From positions 1-7,208 of the forward strand of contig CAHJWV010000185.1 of the NCBI GenBank assembly GCA_903643055.1: DNA of 7,208 bases, written 5' to 3'. Both the position numbers and the translations under genes were made by a program. Below are positions 1 through 6,521 of the stretch, one piece after another; position 1 is the stretch's first letter; each line of letters begins with the position of its first letter. This stretch comes from Burkholderiales bacterium. Lineage in GTDB: Bacteria; Pseudomonadota; Gammaproteobacteria; Burkholderiales; Burkholderiaceae. Below the pieces are notes generated by a model that had not been told where the DNA came from, searched no databases, and worked only from the letters and a program-made list of their open reading frames with translations.

Positions 1-353
1 TTGGCGATCAGCGGCGCGGCGCCCCACAGCGCGGCCATGATCGCGAGTGACACGCCCATGTTGAGCCAGAACACCGAGTTCATTTGTTCGGGCGTGATGG
101 TCTCGCGCTGGACGACGGCTTCGGTCAGTCCCTGGTCGGCCAGCATGTTGACGAAGGTCAGCACCACCGCAGCCGCCTGAAACAGGCCTAACTGCTCAGG
201 CGTCAGCAGCCGCGTCATCACCATGAACAGCAGCAGGCCGCTGAGGCGCAGGCCCCAGTTCTGCACGGCAGACCACAGCAGGCCCGAACGCACCTTGGCA
301 TGCAGGGAATTCTTCAAGCCGGATGCCCCGTGGAAGTCTCGTGACGCCAGCAC
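1..353 (-). CDS. Wzx/MOP-family polysaccharide flippase, N-terminal part (runs off the window)
   Basis: Only the first 117 codons are present; the rest lies beyond position 1. The frame is open throughout. It matches the N-terminus of the complete flippase at 1641-3125: about 61 of 102 aligned residues are identical by hand count, including the shared strings MLADQGL, QMNSVFW and AKVR.GLLW. The family moves lipid-linked oligosaccharide repeat units across the inner membrane and has about 12-14 membrane helices, of which the first two or three are visible here. The start is taken as GTG at 353-351, one base after the glycosyltransferase stop codon. This gives an N-terminus within one residue of its paralogue's length. 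The ATG at 355-353 is in another frame and soon meets a stop. A TTG 12 codons further in is an alternative start. No strong ribosome binding site is visible, so translation is probably coupled to the upstream glycosyltransferase. The family call is firm; the exact start is not. Confidence 0.85.
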   Translation of the reverse strand, partial: MLASRDFHGASGLKNSLHAKVRSGLLWSAVQNWGLRLSGLLLFMVMTRLLTPEQLGLFQAAAVVLTFVNMLADQGLTEAVVQRETITPEQMNSVFWLNMGVSLAIMAALWGAAPLIA

Positions 354-354
354 A

Positions 355-1584
355 TCAATAGCTGCTCACGGGTTGCTGCAAGGCCGCGGGCGCGGTGTCC
401 GGGTGGGGCTGCTTTTGCACGAGCACCGCGTTGAGCGCTTTCAGCTGGCTTTCATTCCAGGTTTCGGCGGCGCGGCGGGCGGCCAGGCTGAAGCGGTTGC
501 GCTCCGCGTCGTCGCTGAGCAGGCGCATCACAGCGGCCGCGAAGGCCGGGGCATCGTCATCGGGCACGACCATCAATGCGGAGTCGCGGTAGGCGTCGAG
601 CCCGCGTGCGCCGGATTCGGTCGACACGCAGGGCATCGCGAAGGCCATGGCATCGAGCAGCTTGATGTTGACGCCGGTACCCATCAGGATCGGGTTGACG
701 GCGATCGCACCCGCTGCGAAGGCGTCTTTCAGGTCTTTGACGAAGCCGAGCTTGACCACGCCGGGCGCGGGCTGCACCACCTTCGATACGGTGCCGGCCA
801 GGGTCAGCGTGAAGTCGGGGTGCGCATTCCGGATCAGTGGCAAGACCTTCGAAATGAAGTATTCGGCGCCGACCACATTGATCGGGTTGTCGGAGCCGAC
901 GAACACCGCGGTGGGCTGCGGATTCTTGGTCAGCGGCGGCACGAGGTCGATCAAATGGCCGACCTGAATCACCTCGGTGCGCGAACCTAGGATGCGCTGA
1001 TTGAAGGCGCGAGCCTCTTCGTCTTGAATGGCCAGCACCGCATTGGCCCGGCGAAAGCCGCGCTCTTCTTCGGCGAGCGAGGTCGAGAACCAACGCGGAC
1101 GCATGCCGGCCCGCAAGAACGCCTGATGGCGCAGGCCGAAGCTGTCGTGCGTATCGAGGATGCGCAGGCAGGATTCGGGCACCGCCTCGAAGGCTTTCGA
1201 CATGAACACGTATTCGACGCACAAGGCATCGAAATGCTCCCTGGCATCGAGCGCCTTCAACTCACGGGTGTAGGAGTCGAGGTACCAGTCGTCCAGGCCC
1301 CAGGTGTAGGCCGAATCAATGCCCATCACGCGCTTGATGCGGCGCACGCCATCGGACAGTTTTTTCTTCAAGGTCGATTGTTCGGGCTCGTTCTTCAGCA
1401 CATGGAACTTGCCGGCACCGAAGCGGGCCTGCATGGCCGGCACGTCGGTTTCTTCCATCGGCACATAAGCGAAATGGACTTCATGGCCGGCACGCCGCAG
1501 CGCCGTCGTCAGCGTGAGGATGCGAACGCGGTTGCCGGCGATCGGCGGGTCGGTGGGGACGGGAGAGAGGAAGAGGATTTTCAT
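355..1584 (-). CDS. GT4-type glycosyltransferase (group 1 family)
   Basis: A 409-residue protein, the usual length for GT-B fold retaining glycosyltransferases, expected to add a sugar to a lipid-linked glycan on the cytoplasmic face of the inner membrane. The N-terminal acceptor domain opens with MKILFLSPVP and a Gly-Asn-Arg loop (residues 17-19), followed by RAGHEVHFAY. The linker region carries DTHD at 144-147. The C-terminal nucleotide-sugar domain starts near FVGSDNPINVVGAEYF (228-243) and contains NPILMGTGVNIKLLDAMAF (297-315) and PCVSTESGARGL (318-329). The EX7E pair of many GT4 enzymes appears here as Thr303 and Asp311. The ATG at 1584 is preferred over an adjacent TTG at 1587. No Shine-Dalgarno is visible, and a hairpin lies 15 bases upstream. 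It sits between two paralogous flippase genes, 56 bases after one and 1 base before the other. The donor and acceptor sugars cannot be told from sequence. Confidence 0.9.
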   Translation of the reverse strand: MKILFLSPVPTDPPIAGNRVRILTLTTALRRAGHEVHFAYVPMEETDVPAMQARFGAGKFHVLKNEPEQSTLKKKLSDGVRRIKRVMGIDSAYTWGLDDWYLDSYTRELKALDAREHFDALCVEYVFMSKAFEAVPESCLRILDTHDSFGLRHQAFLRAGMRPRWFSTSLAEEERGFRRANAVLAIQDEEARAFNQRILGSRTEVIQVGHLIDLVPPLTKNPQPTAVFVGSDNPINVVGAEYFISKVLPLIRNAHPDFTLTLAGTVSKVVQPAPGVVKLGFVKDLKDAFAAGAIAVNPILMGTGVNIKLLDAMAFAMPCVSTESGARGLDAYRDSALMVVPDDDAPAFAAAVMRLLSDDAERNRFSLAARRAAETWNESQLKALNAVLVQKQPHPDTAPAALQQPVSSY

Positions 1585-1599
1585 CAAAGGTACGGGGCA

Positions 1600-1615
1600 G
1601 GGCGCTCAAGCGCCC
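1600..1615 (-). other. Perfect hairpin between flippase and glycosyltransferase genes
   Basis: On the transcribed strand GGGCGC-TTGA-GCGCCC forms a perfect 6-bp GC stem with a four-base loop. It sits in the 56-base gap, 25 bases after the flippase stop and 15 bases before the glycosyltransferase ATG. No T-run follows (the next bases are TGCCCCGTACC), so it is not a typical intrinsic terminator. It could stabilise or punctuate the message, or affect initiation at a gene that lacks a visible Shine-Dalgarno. The structure is seen directly; the role is inference. Confidence 0.45.
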
Positions 1616-1640
1616 GGGGTTCGTCTCGGTGCGGACTTCA

Positions 1641-3125
1641 TCATCTGGAGGTTCCGCGAATGGTTTGCAGGATCTGAGCAAAGGACTCAGGGGCGAAGAA
1701 GTAGATCGAAGCCGGGTAGACCACGCCGCCGACCGCGCTGGCGATGATCAGCGTCAACAGTGATGGCACCGACCACAGCACGAGCAGCATCACGGTGCCA
1801 TAAGCACAAGCCGTCATCAGCAGCGCGCCGAGCAGGAATGGGCCGAGGCGACGGGCCAGCCCGGCCATCGAAGCGCCGGTCAGGCGATGCACGGCATAAA
1901 AGCTCAAGGGCGCAGTCAGCACCTGACTGAAGAAGTAGGCCACGAGCAGGCTGCTCATGCCGCGGTCGCTGGCGAGCAGCAGACCCGCGACCGTCAACAC
2001 CACCTTCAGCACCGTGAAGTAAAGGCTGATCGCAGGCCGGCCGATCGCGTTGTAGAGGGTGCCGTTGTACGACACCAGCAGCTGCACGACGCCCAGCACG
2101 CACATCACGCGCGTGACATGGGCGCTTTGGACCCAGCGCTCGCCAAAGGCAGTGATGGTTAGCGGCCCGGCCACCGCGGCGGTCAGCAGGAACACCGGGA
2201 CGGCAATCGCCGTGGTCGTGGTCAGCGCCTTGTAGTAGGCGTTGATCAGCGCCGGGCGATCGGGGGCCAGGCGCGAGAAACTGTTGTGCGCGATTTCGTA
2301 CGAGGCCGAACCGAGCGCCTGCATCAGCGCCTGCGGCAGGCGCACCCCGACGGTGTAGATGGCCAGCATCACCGGGCCCAGCGTGGCGGCCAGTGCAAAC
2401 TCGATGTAGCGGGAGTTGATGAATTCGAGGATGGCCGCGGAAATGCGGCTCAGGCCGTACTTCATCAGCGGCACGGTGCCTGGAAAGTCGGTGTGCAGGC
2501 TCAGGCGCCATACCGGCTTGAACCACAGCAAGGCGGTCAGCAGCGAGGTCGAGATCAGCGACTGCGCCACCAGCGACCACACGCCATAGCCCCTGAGCAC
2601 CATCACGAGCGCCGCCGCGCAGCCGAGTACGGTGGCGCTCAGCGAGATCATTGCGACGCGCCGGTATTCGAAAGCCCGCTTGCGCATCGCCATCTGCCCG
2701 AACGAGGCCGCGGTGATCGGCAGGCCGAGTGCCACGACGCGCATCACCGCGCTCAGCTGGGGCATCTCCAGCCACAAGCTGATGAACGGGGCCGAAACCC
2801 AGAAGATCGCGACGATCACCAGCGACGAGGCCATGTTCATCCAGAACACCGAGTTCATCTGCGCCTGCGTGATGTGCTCGGTCTGGATCACGGCTTCCAT
2901 CAGGCCCTGGTCGGCCAGCATCATCAGCAGCGCAAGCACGACGGATGACATCGCGAACAGGCCGATGTCGGTCGGGCTCAGCACGCGGGTGACGACCGCG
3001 AACAGCCCGAGCAGGCTCAGCCGCCCGCCCCAACTCTGCAGGGTCGTCCAGAGCAGCCCGGTGCGCACCTTCGCTCGCAGCGAGCGGGTCACGCCTTCAT
3101 TCAGCGGCGCGTTGTGAGCGGTCAT
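1641..3125 (-). CDS. Wzx/MOP-family polysaccharide flippase (complete)
   Basis: A 494-residue polytopic membrane protein, full length for WzxC-like members of the MOP superfamily, which translocate lipid-linked repeat units to the periplasmic face. Family-like sequence near the N-terminus includes TRVLSPTDIGLFA (46-58), the MLADQGLMEAVIQ stretch (69-81) and QAQMNSVFWMNM (87-98). Repeated hydrophobic segments then continue to the C-terminus. The ATG at 3125 is chosen because the frame upstream overlaps the 3' end of the preceding gene and encodes Arg/Pro-rich shadow sequence. No clear Shine-Dalgarno precedes it. It follows the nitroreductase-like gene by 50 bases and precedes the glycosyltransferase by 56 bases. 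A closely related flippase begins just beyond that glycosyltransferase, so one of the two may serve another glycan or be a recent duplicate. The flippase call is strong; the substrate is unknown. Confidence 0.92.
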   Translation of the reverse strand: MTAHNAPLNEGVTRSLRAKVRTGLLWTTLQSWGGRLSLLGLFAVVTRVLSPTDIGLFAMSSVVLALLMMLADQGLMEAVIQTEHITQAQMNSVFWMNMASSLVIVAIFWVSAPFISLWLEMPQLSAVMRVVALGLPITAASFGQMAMRKRAFEYRRVAMISLSATVLGCAAALVMVLRGYGVWSLVAQSLISTSLLTALLWFKPVWRLSLHTDFPGTVPLMKYGLSRISAAILEFINSRYIEFALAATLGPVMLAIYTVGVRLPQALMQALGSASYEIAHNSFSRLAPDRPALINAYYKALTTTTAIAVPVFLLTAAVAGPLTITAFGERWVQSAHVTRVMCVLGVVQLLVSYNGTLYNAIGRPAISLYFTVLKVVLTVAGLLLASDRGMSSLLVAYFFSQVLTAPLSFYAVHRLTGASMAGLARRLGPFLLGALLMTACAYGTVMLLVLWSVPSLLTLIIASAVGGVVYPASIYFFAPESFAQILQTIRGTSR

Positions 3126-3175
3126 GGAGAACAGGTCATGCGGTGAGGTGATGGGCAAAGGTGGGTCAGAACAGA

Positions 3176-4219
3176 TCAGTGCAGGTGGACGATGGACGCG
3201 ATCTCGCGGCGTGCCGACAGCGGCGCCAACGCACCTTCCAGCGGATAACCCACGGCCATGAACATGATGATCTTGTGGTGTGACGGGATGTCGCCACGCT
3301 TGTGCGCTTCGATGTCTTTGTCGGGCGTCACGCACCAGTTCAGGCAGCAACTGGCCAGGCCGCGGGCCTGCAGCGCAAGGATCAGCGTCATCGAGAACAG
3401 CCCGCCATCGACATAAGGCTCGTTGCGCTCGGAGGCGTCGAAGAATGCATTGCCGTCGGCGGTGATCACCAGCAAGGTCGACAGCAGATGGCCAAAGCCG
3501 CTATTGCCGTTCTGCAGCGCGAGCATGCGGTCAATCTTTTCGCGATCGCGATAGAGATGAACGTGGCAGGGCTGCCGATTGCAGGCGCTCGGGCTCAGTT
3601 GCGCGGCGGCGATCGCGCCTTCAATCAAGGCCATCGGTGGCACCGCGGCGTCATAGGCGCGCACGCTGCGGCGGTCTTTGCAGAGTTGGTCGAACACCTC
3701 CGTCAGGTGCAAAGGGCTGGGCTGATAGGGCAGCGGCGTGATGAACGACGGATGGTCGGGCAGGCCGTCCAGCGCCTGAGTGAGCAGCGCCGCAATGCGA
3801 ACCGCATCGGCCGCTGGCGGCGGGGTGTGAGCCCAGCGGCGGCGATAAGCGCGCAGCGTTTCGATGGCGCCGATGAACACCGGGTCGGTTTGCGGCAGCT
3901 TGGCGGCTTTCCAGCGCTCGACTAGCAGGCAAGTGGCCACGGCAGGGTCCAACCCAAAAAATCGCGGTTTGCCGGGAATGCACATGCCTTTTTCGAGTTT
4001 GTGGAACTGGAATATCAATTCGGCGCTGAGTTTTTCATAGGAGCTGATGCGCGCATCCCAGAACATGTGAAAGGCCGCATGTTTGGCATCGTGAATATAA
4101 AAACGCATTTTCGCCCACAGGCGAAGCTTGGTCTTTCCCCGGCGAAGGAATTCATGAATACCGGGCGCGCGGGCTTTCCACCCGCGAGGGGCATTTTGCG
4201 ACGAAAGACTTGTTTGCAT
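3176..4219 (-). CDS. Nitroreductase-like flavoprotein with extra N-terminal domain
   Basis: A 347-residue protein in two parts. Residues about 180-347 look like the FMN-binding nitroreductase fold: RRSVRAYD (183-190), SPSACNRQPCHVHLYRD (209-225), VDGGLFSMTLILALQARGL (270-288) and AVGYP (322-326), the usual N-terminal Arg-Ser motif, Ser/Asn-Gln-Pro segment and C-terminal Gly-Tyr-Pro. Classical nitroreductases are about 180-220 residues, so the first 180 residues are extra. They are basic at first, then helical-looking, with FQFHKLEKGM at 70-79 and a Trp/Arg-rich stretch near 120-130. No signal peptide or membrane span is evident, so it is probably cytoplasmic. It lies 34 bases after the acyltransferase gene and 50 before a flippase, so it belongs to the polysaccharide operon. 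It may catalyse a flavin-dependent redox step on a sugar or carrier, but no substrate can be named. The ATG at 4219 lacks a clear ribosome binding site; Met38 is an alternative start. Confidence 0.8.
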   Translation of the reverse strand: MQTSLSSQNAPRGWKARAPGIHEFLRRGKTKLRLWAKMRFYIHDAKHAAFHMFWDARISSYEKLSAELIFQFHKLEKGMCIPGKPRFFGLDPAVATCLLVERWKAAKLPQTDPVFIGAIETLRAYRRRWAHTPPPAADAVRIAALLTQALDGLPDHPSFITPLPYQPSPLHLTEVFDQLCKDRRSVRAYDAAVPPMALIEGAIAAAQLSPSACNRQPCHVHLYRDREKIDRMLALQNGNSGFGHLLSTLLVITADGNAFFDASERNEPYVDGGLFSMTLILALQARGLASCCLNWCVTPDKDIEAHKRGDIPSHHKIIMFMAVGYPLEGALAPLSARREIASIVHLH

Positions 4220-4253
4220 GGGGCGACGTGTTCAGGAGTTCTGTGGATGGATA

Positions 4254-5405
4254 TCAGGCGGCTGCGATGGCCGAGCCTGAATTTCGGGGCGGCTTGTTCT
4301 TGAAAAGTGATTTTCCGAAGTTGATAAACGGGCGCTCGATGCCGTTATAGAGTATCCAGGAGAGCGGCGGTATGAATGCGATCGCAATCACAATGGCGAT
4401 TTGAATGTTCTGTTGATGATCCAACGGAAAGAACTGGCCCCAAAAATGGGCGACGATGCAAAAGAAGGGAATATGGACCAGATAGGTCGAAAATGAGATC
4501 TGCCCCAAAGTTCGGATGATTCGGTTGCTGGTGAACAACCAGGCCAGCGAGTTTTCAAATCGGCCGAAAGGCTTGATTTTCCCGCTGTCGGCCAGCGTGA
4601 TCAAAAAGAAAGGTGCCCAGATGATCAATGCCAATGATTTGACGGCGGCAAATGCCACCAGCATCAGCGTGAGCAACGGCAGCGCACCGAGCTTGATCGT
4701 CGGCAGATGATCCAGTGCCAGACGGGATGCGATGCCGATCAGAAAGAATTGCAGCGACAGCAGCAGCATCGTCGGGTATTGATAGCTGTCTCGCAAAAAG
4801 TGATTGGAAAGCGCCGCACCAGCCAGCATCAGCGCAGCCGTCACGATGAATGAAGTACGGCTTTTTGCCAGCAGGTAGATCAACCCGGGCGCGACCAGAT
4901 AAAACTGCCATTCCAAGGACAGGCTCCATGCAGGGGCCAATATGCTGGTGCCGCTGTATTTCAAAATCGAATCAGGGATGATGCCATGGAGCAAGGTGGC
5001 ATGTGCAAGCAGGTGCTGCCACAAGTGGATATCTGTTTGGAGAAGCCGGTCGCCTCTCATTACCCTGGAAATGGACCACGGAAGATCGACGTAGATTTCC
5101 TGGTAATAGCTGGTCGTGACGAAGGCCAGCGCAACGCAAAAGAAATAGATCGGTGCGAGCCGCAGAAAGCGGCGAACGATATAAGGCAGGTAATTTTCTC
5201 GGGCGGTCAATACCAGATGTGCAATGACAAAACCGCTGACGATGATGAAAACGTTGACGGCAATATCGCCGTGGTCCAGAAATTTCTCGACTGCATGAGG
5301 CAGCCAACTGGGCGCTCCCACCAAATGCATGGCGTGGCCAATCACGACCCACCAGGCCATATAGGCACGCAATCCTTCGATGCAGTGGAAATTCTTCTTC
5401 GTCAT
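4254..5405 (-). CDS. Acyltransferase-3 family membrane O-acyltransferase
   Basis: A 383-residue integral membrane protein of the acyltransferase-3 (OafA/NodX-like) family, which transfers acetyl or other acyl groups to sugars of surface glycans. Typical features are IEGLRAYMAWWVVIGHAMH (9-27) with the conserved His24, FIIVSGFVIAHL (53-64), and the basic YIVRRFLRLAPIYFF segment (75-89). Roughly ten hydrophobic helices follow, ending in a short charged tail (KNKPPRNSG). The ATG at 5405 is preferred because its first bases overlap the stop of a short leader frame (ATGA). An in-frame ATG at 5417 would add four residues and has no better ribosome binding site. It is the first gene of the left-running polysaccharide operon, and a promoter lies about 60-90 bases upstream. 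Sampled lines have about 45-58% GC against about 65-80% in neighbours, which suggests transfer. The acyl group and target sugar are unknown. Confidence 0.9.
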   Translation of the reverse strand: MTKKNFHCIEGLRAYMAWWVVIGHAMHLVGAPSWLPHAVEKFLDHGDIAVNVFIIVSGFVIAHLVLTARENYLPYIVRRFLRLAPIYFFCVALAFVTTSYYQEIYVDLPWSISRVMRGDRLLQTDIHLWQHLLAHATLLHGIIPDSILKYSGTSILAPAWSLSLEWQFYLVAPGLIYLLAKSRTSFIVTAALMLAGAALSNHFLRDSYQYPTMLLLSLQFFLIGIASRLALDHLPTIKLGALPLLTLMLVAFAAVKSLALIIWAPFFLITLADSGKIKPFGRFENSLAWLFTSNRIIRTLGQISFSTYLVHIPFFCIVAHFWGQFFPLDHQQNIQIAIVIAIAFIPPLSWILYNGIERPFINFGKSLFKNKPPRNSGSAIAAA

Positions 5406-5443
5406 TTGACTACCCATCGATATAAGGCGGCATTGGTTACCAT
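5402..5443 (-). CDS. Possible 13-residue leader peptide upstream of the acyltransferase
   Basis: ATG at 5443 opens a frame reading MVTNAALYRWVVK and stopping at TGA (5404-5402). That stop overlaps the acyltransferase ATG as ATGA. It has the best ribosome binding site in the window (AGGGAGA, about 7 bases from the ATG), whereas the acyltransferase start has only a weak one. The simplest reading is that ribosomes load here and re-initiate at the acyltransferase. The sequence has no run of one amino acid that would suggest a classic amino-acid attenuator. It is short enough to occur by chance, so the call rests on the combination of binding site, overlap and promoter position. Confidence 0.5.
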   Translation of the reverse strand: MVTNAALYRWVVK

Positions 5444-5450
5444 GGTTTTT

Positions 5451-5457
5451 TCTCCCT
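5451..5457 (-). promoter_or_regulatory. Strong Shine-Dalgarno site for the leader frame
   Basis: On the minus strand AGGGAGA is followed by an A-rich spacer and then ATG at 5443, giving ideal spacing of 7-8 bases from the GGAG core. No other gene start in the window has so clear a site. It therefore argues that translation of the operon begins at the leader frame and not directly at the acyltransferase. Confidence 0.6.
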
Positions 5458-5466
5458 GCGTATAAT

Positions 5467-5496
5467 TTTGTAGCGTGCTTGTTTTTTAAAAGTCAA
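5467..5496 (-). promoter_or_regulatory. Sigma70-like promoter for the polysaccharide operon
   Basis: Reading leftward, TTGACT (5496-5491, five of six bases matching the consensus -35) is separated by 18 bases from TACAAA (5472-5467, four of six matching the -10). The spacer is A/T-rich and the region is about 40% GC within GC-rich surroundings. Transcription would start near 5460, just ahead of the leader ribosome binding site, leaving a very short 5' end. A start a few bases away, or a second promoter upstream, is possible. Confidence 0.5.
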
Positions 5497-5506
5497 TCCC
5501 TATCAG

Positions 5507-5580
5507 GCAACTCCGGGCGATTGGGGGCGATTGCAACTCCGGTAAATATTGCAAGTCAGCGGTAAAGTCGCGGTATTGCC
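5507..5580. repeat. Block of short imperfect direct repeats upstream of the promoter
   Basis: Several short motifs recur. GCAACTCCGG is at 5507-5516 and 5533-5542. GGGCGATTG is at 5515-5523 and 5525-5533, exactly 10 bases apart. A longer imperfect unit, attgcaactccggtaaa (5530-5546), recurs as attgcaagtcagcggtaaa (5548-5566). CGGTAAA occurs at 5540 and 5560, with CGGTATT at 5571, spaced 20 and 11 bases. Spacing near whole helical turns, and a position about 10-85 bases upstream of the -35 element, would suit binding sites for an activator or repressor. The repeats are seen; the binding role is inferred. Confidence 0.4.
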
Positions 5581-5688
5581 TCCACGAGGTTGTTTATCAG
5601 GCCGTGCAAATGCAGGCGCGAGCACTCTTGCTGCTATGCAGCATGCAAAGCGCAGGCCAAGGGATTACGCGTATTTTGTTTACAAATT

Positions 5689-5727
5689 TCACGGGCAAAA
5701 CCGTGATCCCCCAGCTTATCTCAGGGG
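5689..5727 (-). terminator. Weak hairpins after ureF (doubtful terminator)
   Basis: Within 45 bases after the ureF stop there are two small inverted repeats. One is CCCC/GGGG with an 11-base loop (5709-5712 with 5724-5727). The other is TCACGG/CCGTGA with a six-base loop (5689-5694 with 5701-5706). Neither is followed by a proper T-run on the transcribed strand; the second is followed by AATTTG. They may slow transcription or protect the 3' end of the urease message, but an efficient intrinsic terminator is not demonstrated. The rest of 5581-5688 shows nothing firm beyond a small palindrome, TGCTGC-tat-GCAGCA, at 5629-5643. Confidence 0.2.
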
Positions 5728-5732
5728 TATTT

Positions 5733-6521
5733 TCAGGAGCGAAAAAGCCGCGAATACTGGGTTTCGTGCTGGGCGGAGAGTATGGCCAGCATCGGGGTGA
5801 AAGCCTCCCGTTCGCTGGACATCAGGTGCAGGGCTCGGTCGACCGCCGATGGCATCACGTCGGTCAACGCTGCCAGCACGCGCTGGCCGGCGTTTTGGCC
5901 CAGCGGCACGGATTTCAGCGCGGCCTGCACCATGTTTTCAGCCCAGCCGAGCGCGAAGCTCAGCAGGCTTTCTCGCACCGGCGCGCCGGTTTGTGCAGCC
6001 GCCAGCGCGAAGGCGACGGGCCAGGTGGGCGCCGGCGAAAACGCCGCGAGGGCCGCCAGCTGCGGGCCTGCGGCGCGGCGATTTTTCAGCCACTCCACCA
6101 GTGAGCGGCCCATCTGCTCGGTTTGAAGGCGCATCTCGCCGGACTCGCGGGTGGTGGTCATCCAGGCATTGAGTTCGCGCACGGTGGTGAAGTCGTCGCG
6201 CCGCCAGGCCGGGATCGCCTTCGCCAGCACCGCCAGTTCGCCACGCACCAGACTGAGGTGCAGCTGATCGAGCAGCCATTCGCCGACCTGCCGCTCTTGG
6301 GTGACGAGGCCGGCTTCGACCGCGGCTTCCAGGCCTTCGGAGTAACTGAAACCGCCAACCGGCAAGGCGGGCGAGGCCAGCCACATCAACTGCAGCAGCG
6401 AGCTGGCAGTCAGTTTTTCAGCGCCCTTTTCATCGCGCAGCGCTGATCGAAGGCGGGCAGTTGCTGGCTTTTGATCAGGCGGTGTGCGCCGGGAGCGCGG
6501 CGTGACCAGGCGTCGGCTCAT
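5733..6521 (-). CDS. ureF: Urease accessory protein UreF
   Basis: A 262-residue cytoplasmic protein of the urease activation complex. With UreD/H and UreG it docks on apo-urease and governs GTP-dependent nickel delivery. Signatures are [21 protein letters not shown] (from residue 45), [15 protein letters not shown] (124-138), [19 protein letters not shown] (191-209) and the C-terminal [12 protein letters not shown], which ends the protein as in typical UreF. UreF is usually about 220-230 residues; the surplus is a basic, disordered-looking N-terminus of about 38 residues before the LTASSLLQL helix. The ATG at 6521 shares its A with the ureE stop codon (TGATG), which implies translational coupling; an adjacent TTG at 6524 is less likely. 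No good internal ATG precedes the conserved domain. ureG does not follow in this window. Confidence 0.97.
   Translation of the reverse strand: MSRRLVTPRSRRTPPDQKPATARLRSALRDEKGAEKLTASSLLQLMWLASPALPVGGFSYSEGLEAAVEAGLVTQERQVGEWLLDQLHLSLVRGELAVLAKAIPAWRRDDFTTVRELNAWMTTTRESGEMRLQTEQMGRSLVEWLKNRRAAGPQLAALAAFSPAPTWPVAFALAAAQTGAPVRESLLSFALGWAENMVQAALKSVPLGQNAGQRVLAALTDVMPSAVDRALHLMSSEREAFTPMLAILSAQHETQYSRLFRS

Noticed and set aside
353..355. ATG overlapping the glycosyltransferase stop codon as start of the second flippase
   Set aside because: That frame reaches a stop after 13 codons. The flippase frame is the one entered by the GTG two bases further on.
3126..3350. Extending the complete flippase upstream by 75 residues to an ATG at 3350
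   Set aside because: The extra part overlaps the end of the nitroreductase-like gene in another frame and is Arg/Pro/His-rich. The paralogue's N-terminus matches the shorter form.
223..3925. Long plus-strand open frames (for example 223-990, 1024-1677, 2286-2948, 3302-3925)
   Set aside because: They lie antisense to well-supported genes, are rich in Arg, His, Gly and Gln as expected for the antisense of high-GC codons, and show no recognisable domain.
5461..5466. Exact TATAAT on the plus strand
   Set aside because: The nearest -35-like hexamer (TTGGTT at 5433-5438) is 22 bases away and no plus-strand gene follows. The leftward TTGACT/TACAAA pair fits the genes better.
5549..6104. Plus-strand frames starting at 5549 and 5604
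   Set aside because: Both run into the antisense of ureF, lack a good ribosome binding site and have no domain. A transporter or secreted peptide reading of the hydrophobic start is not supported.
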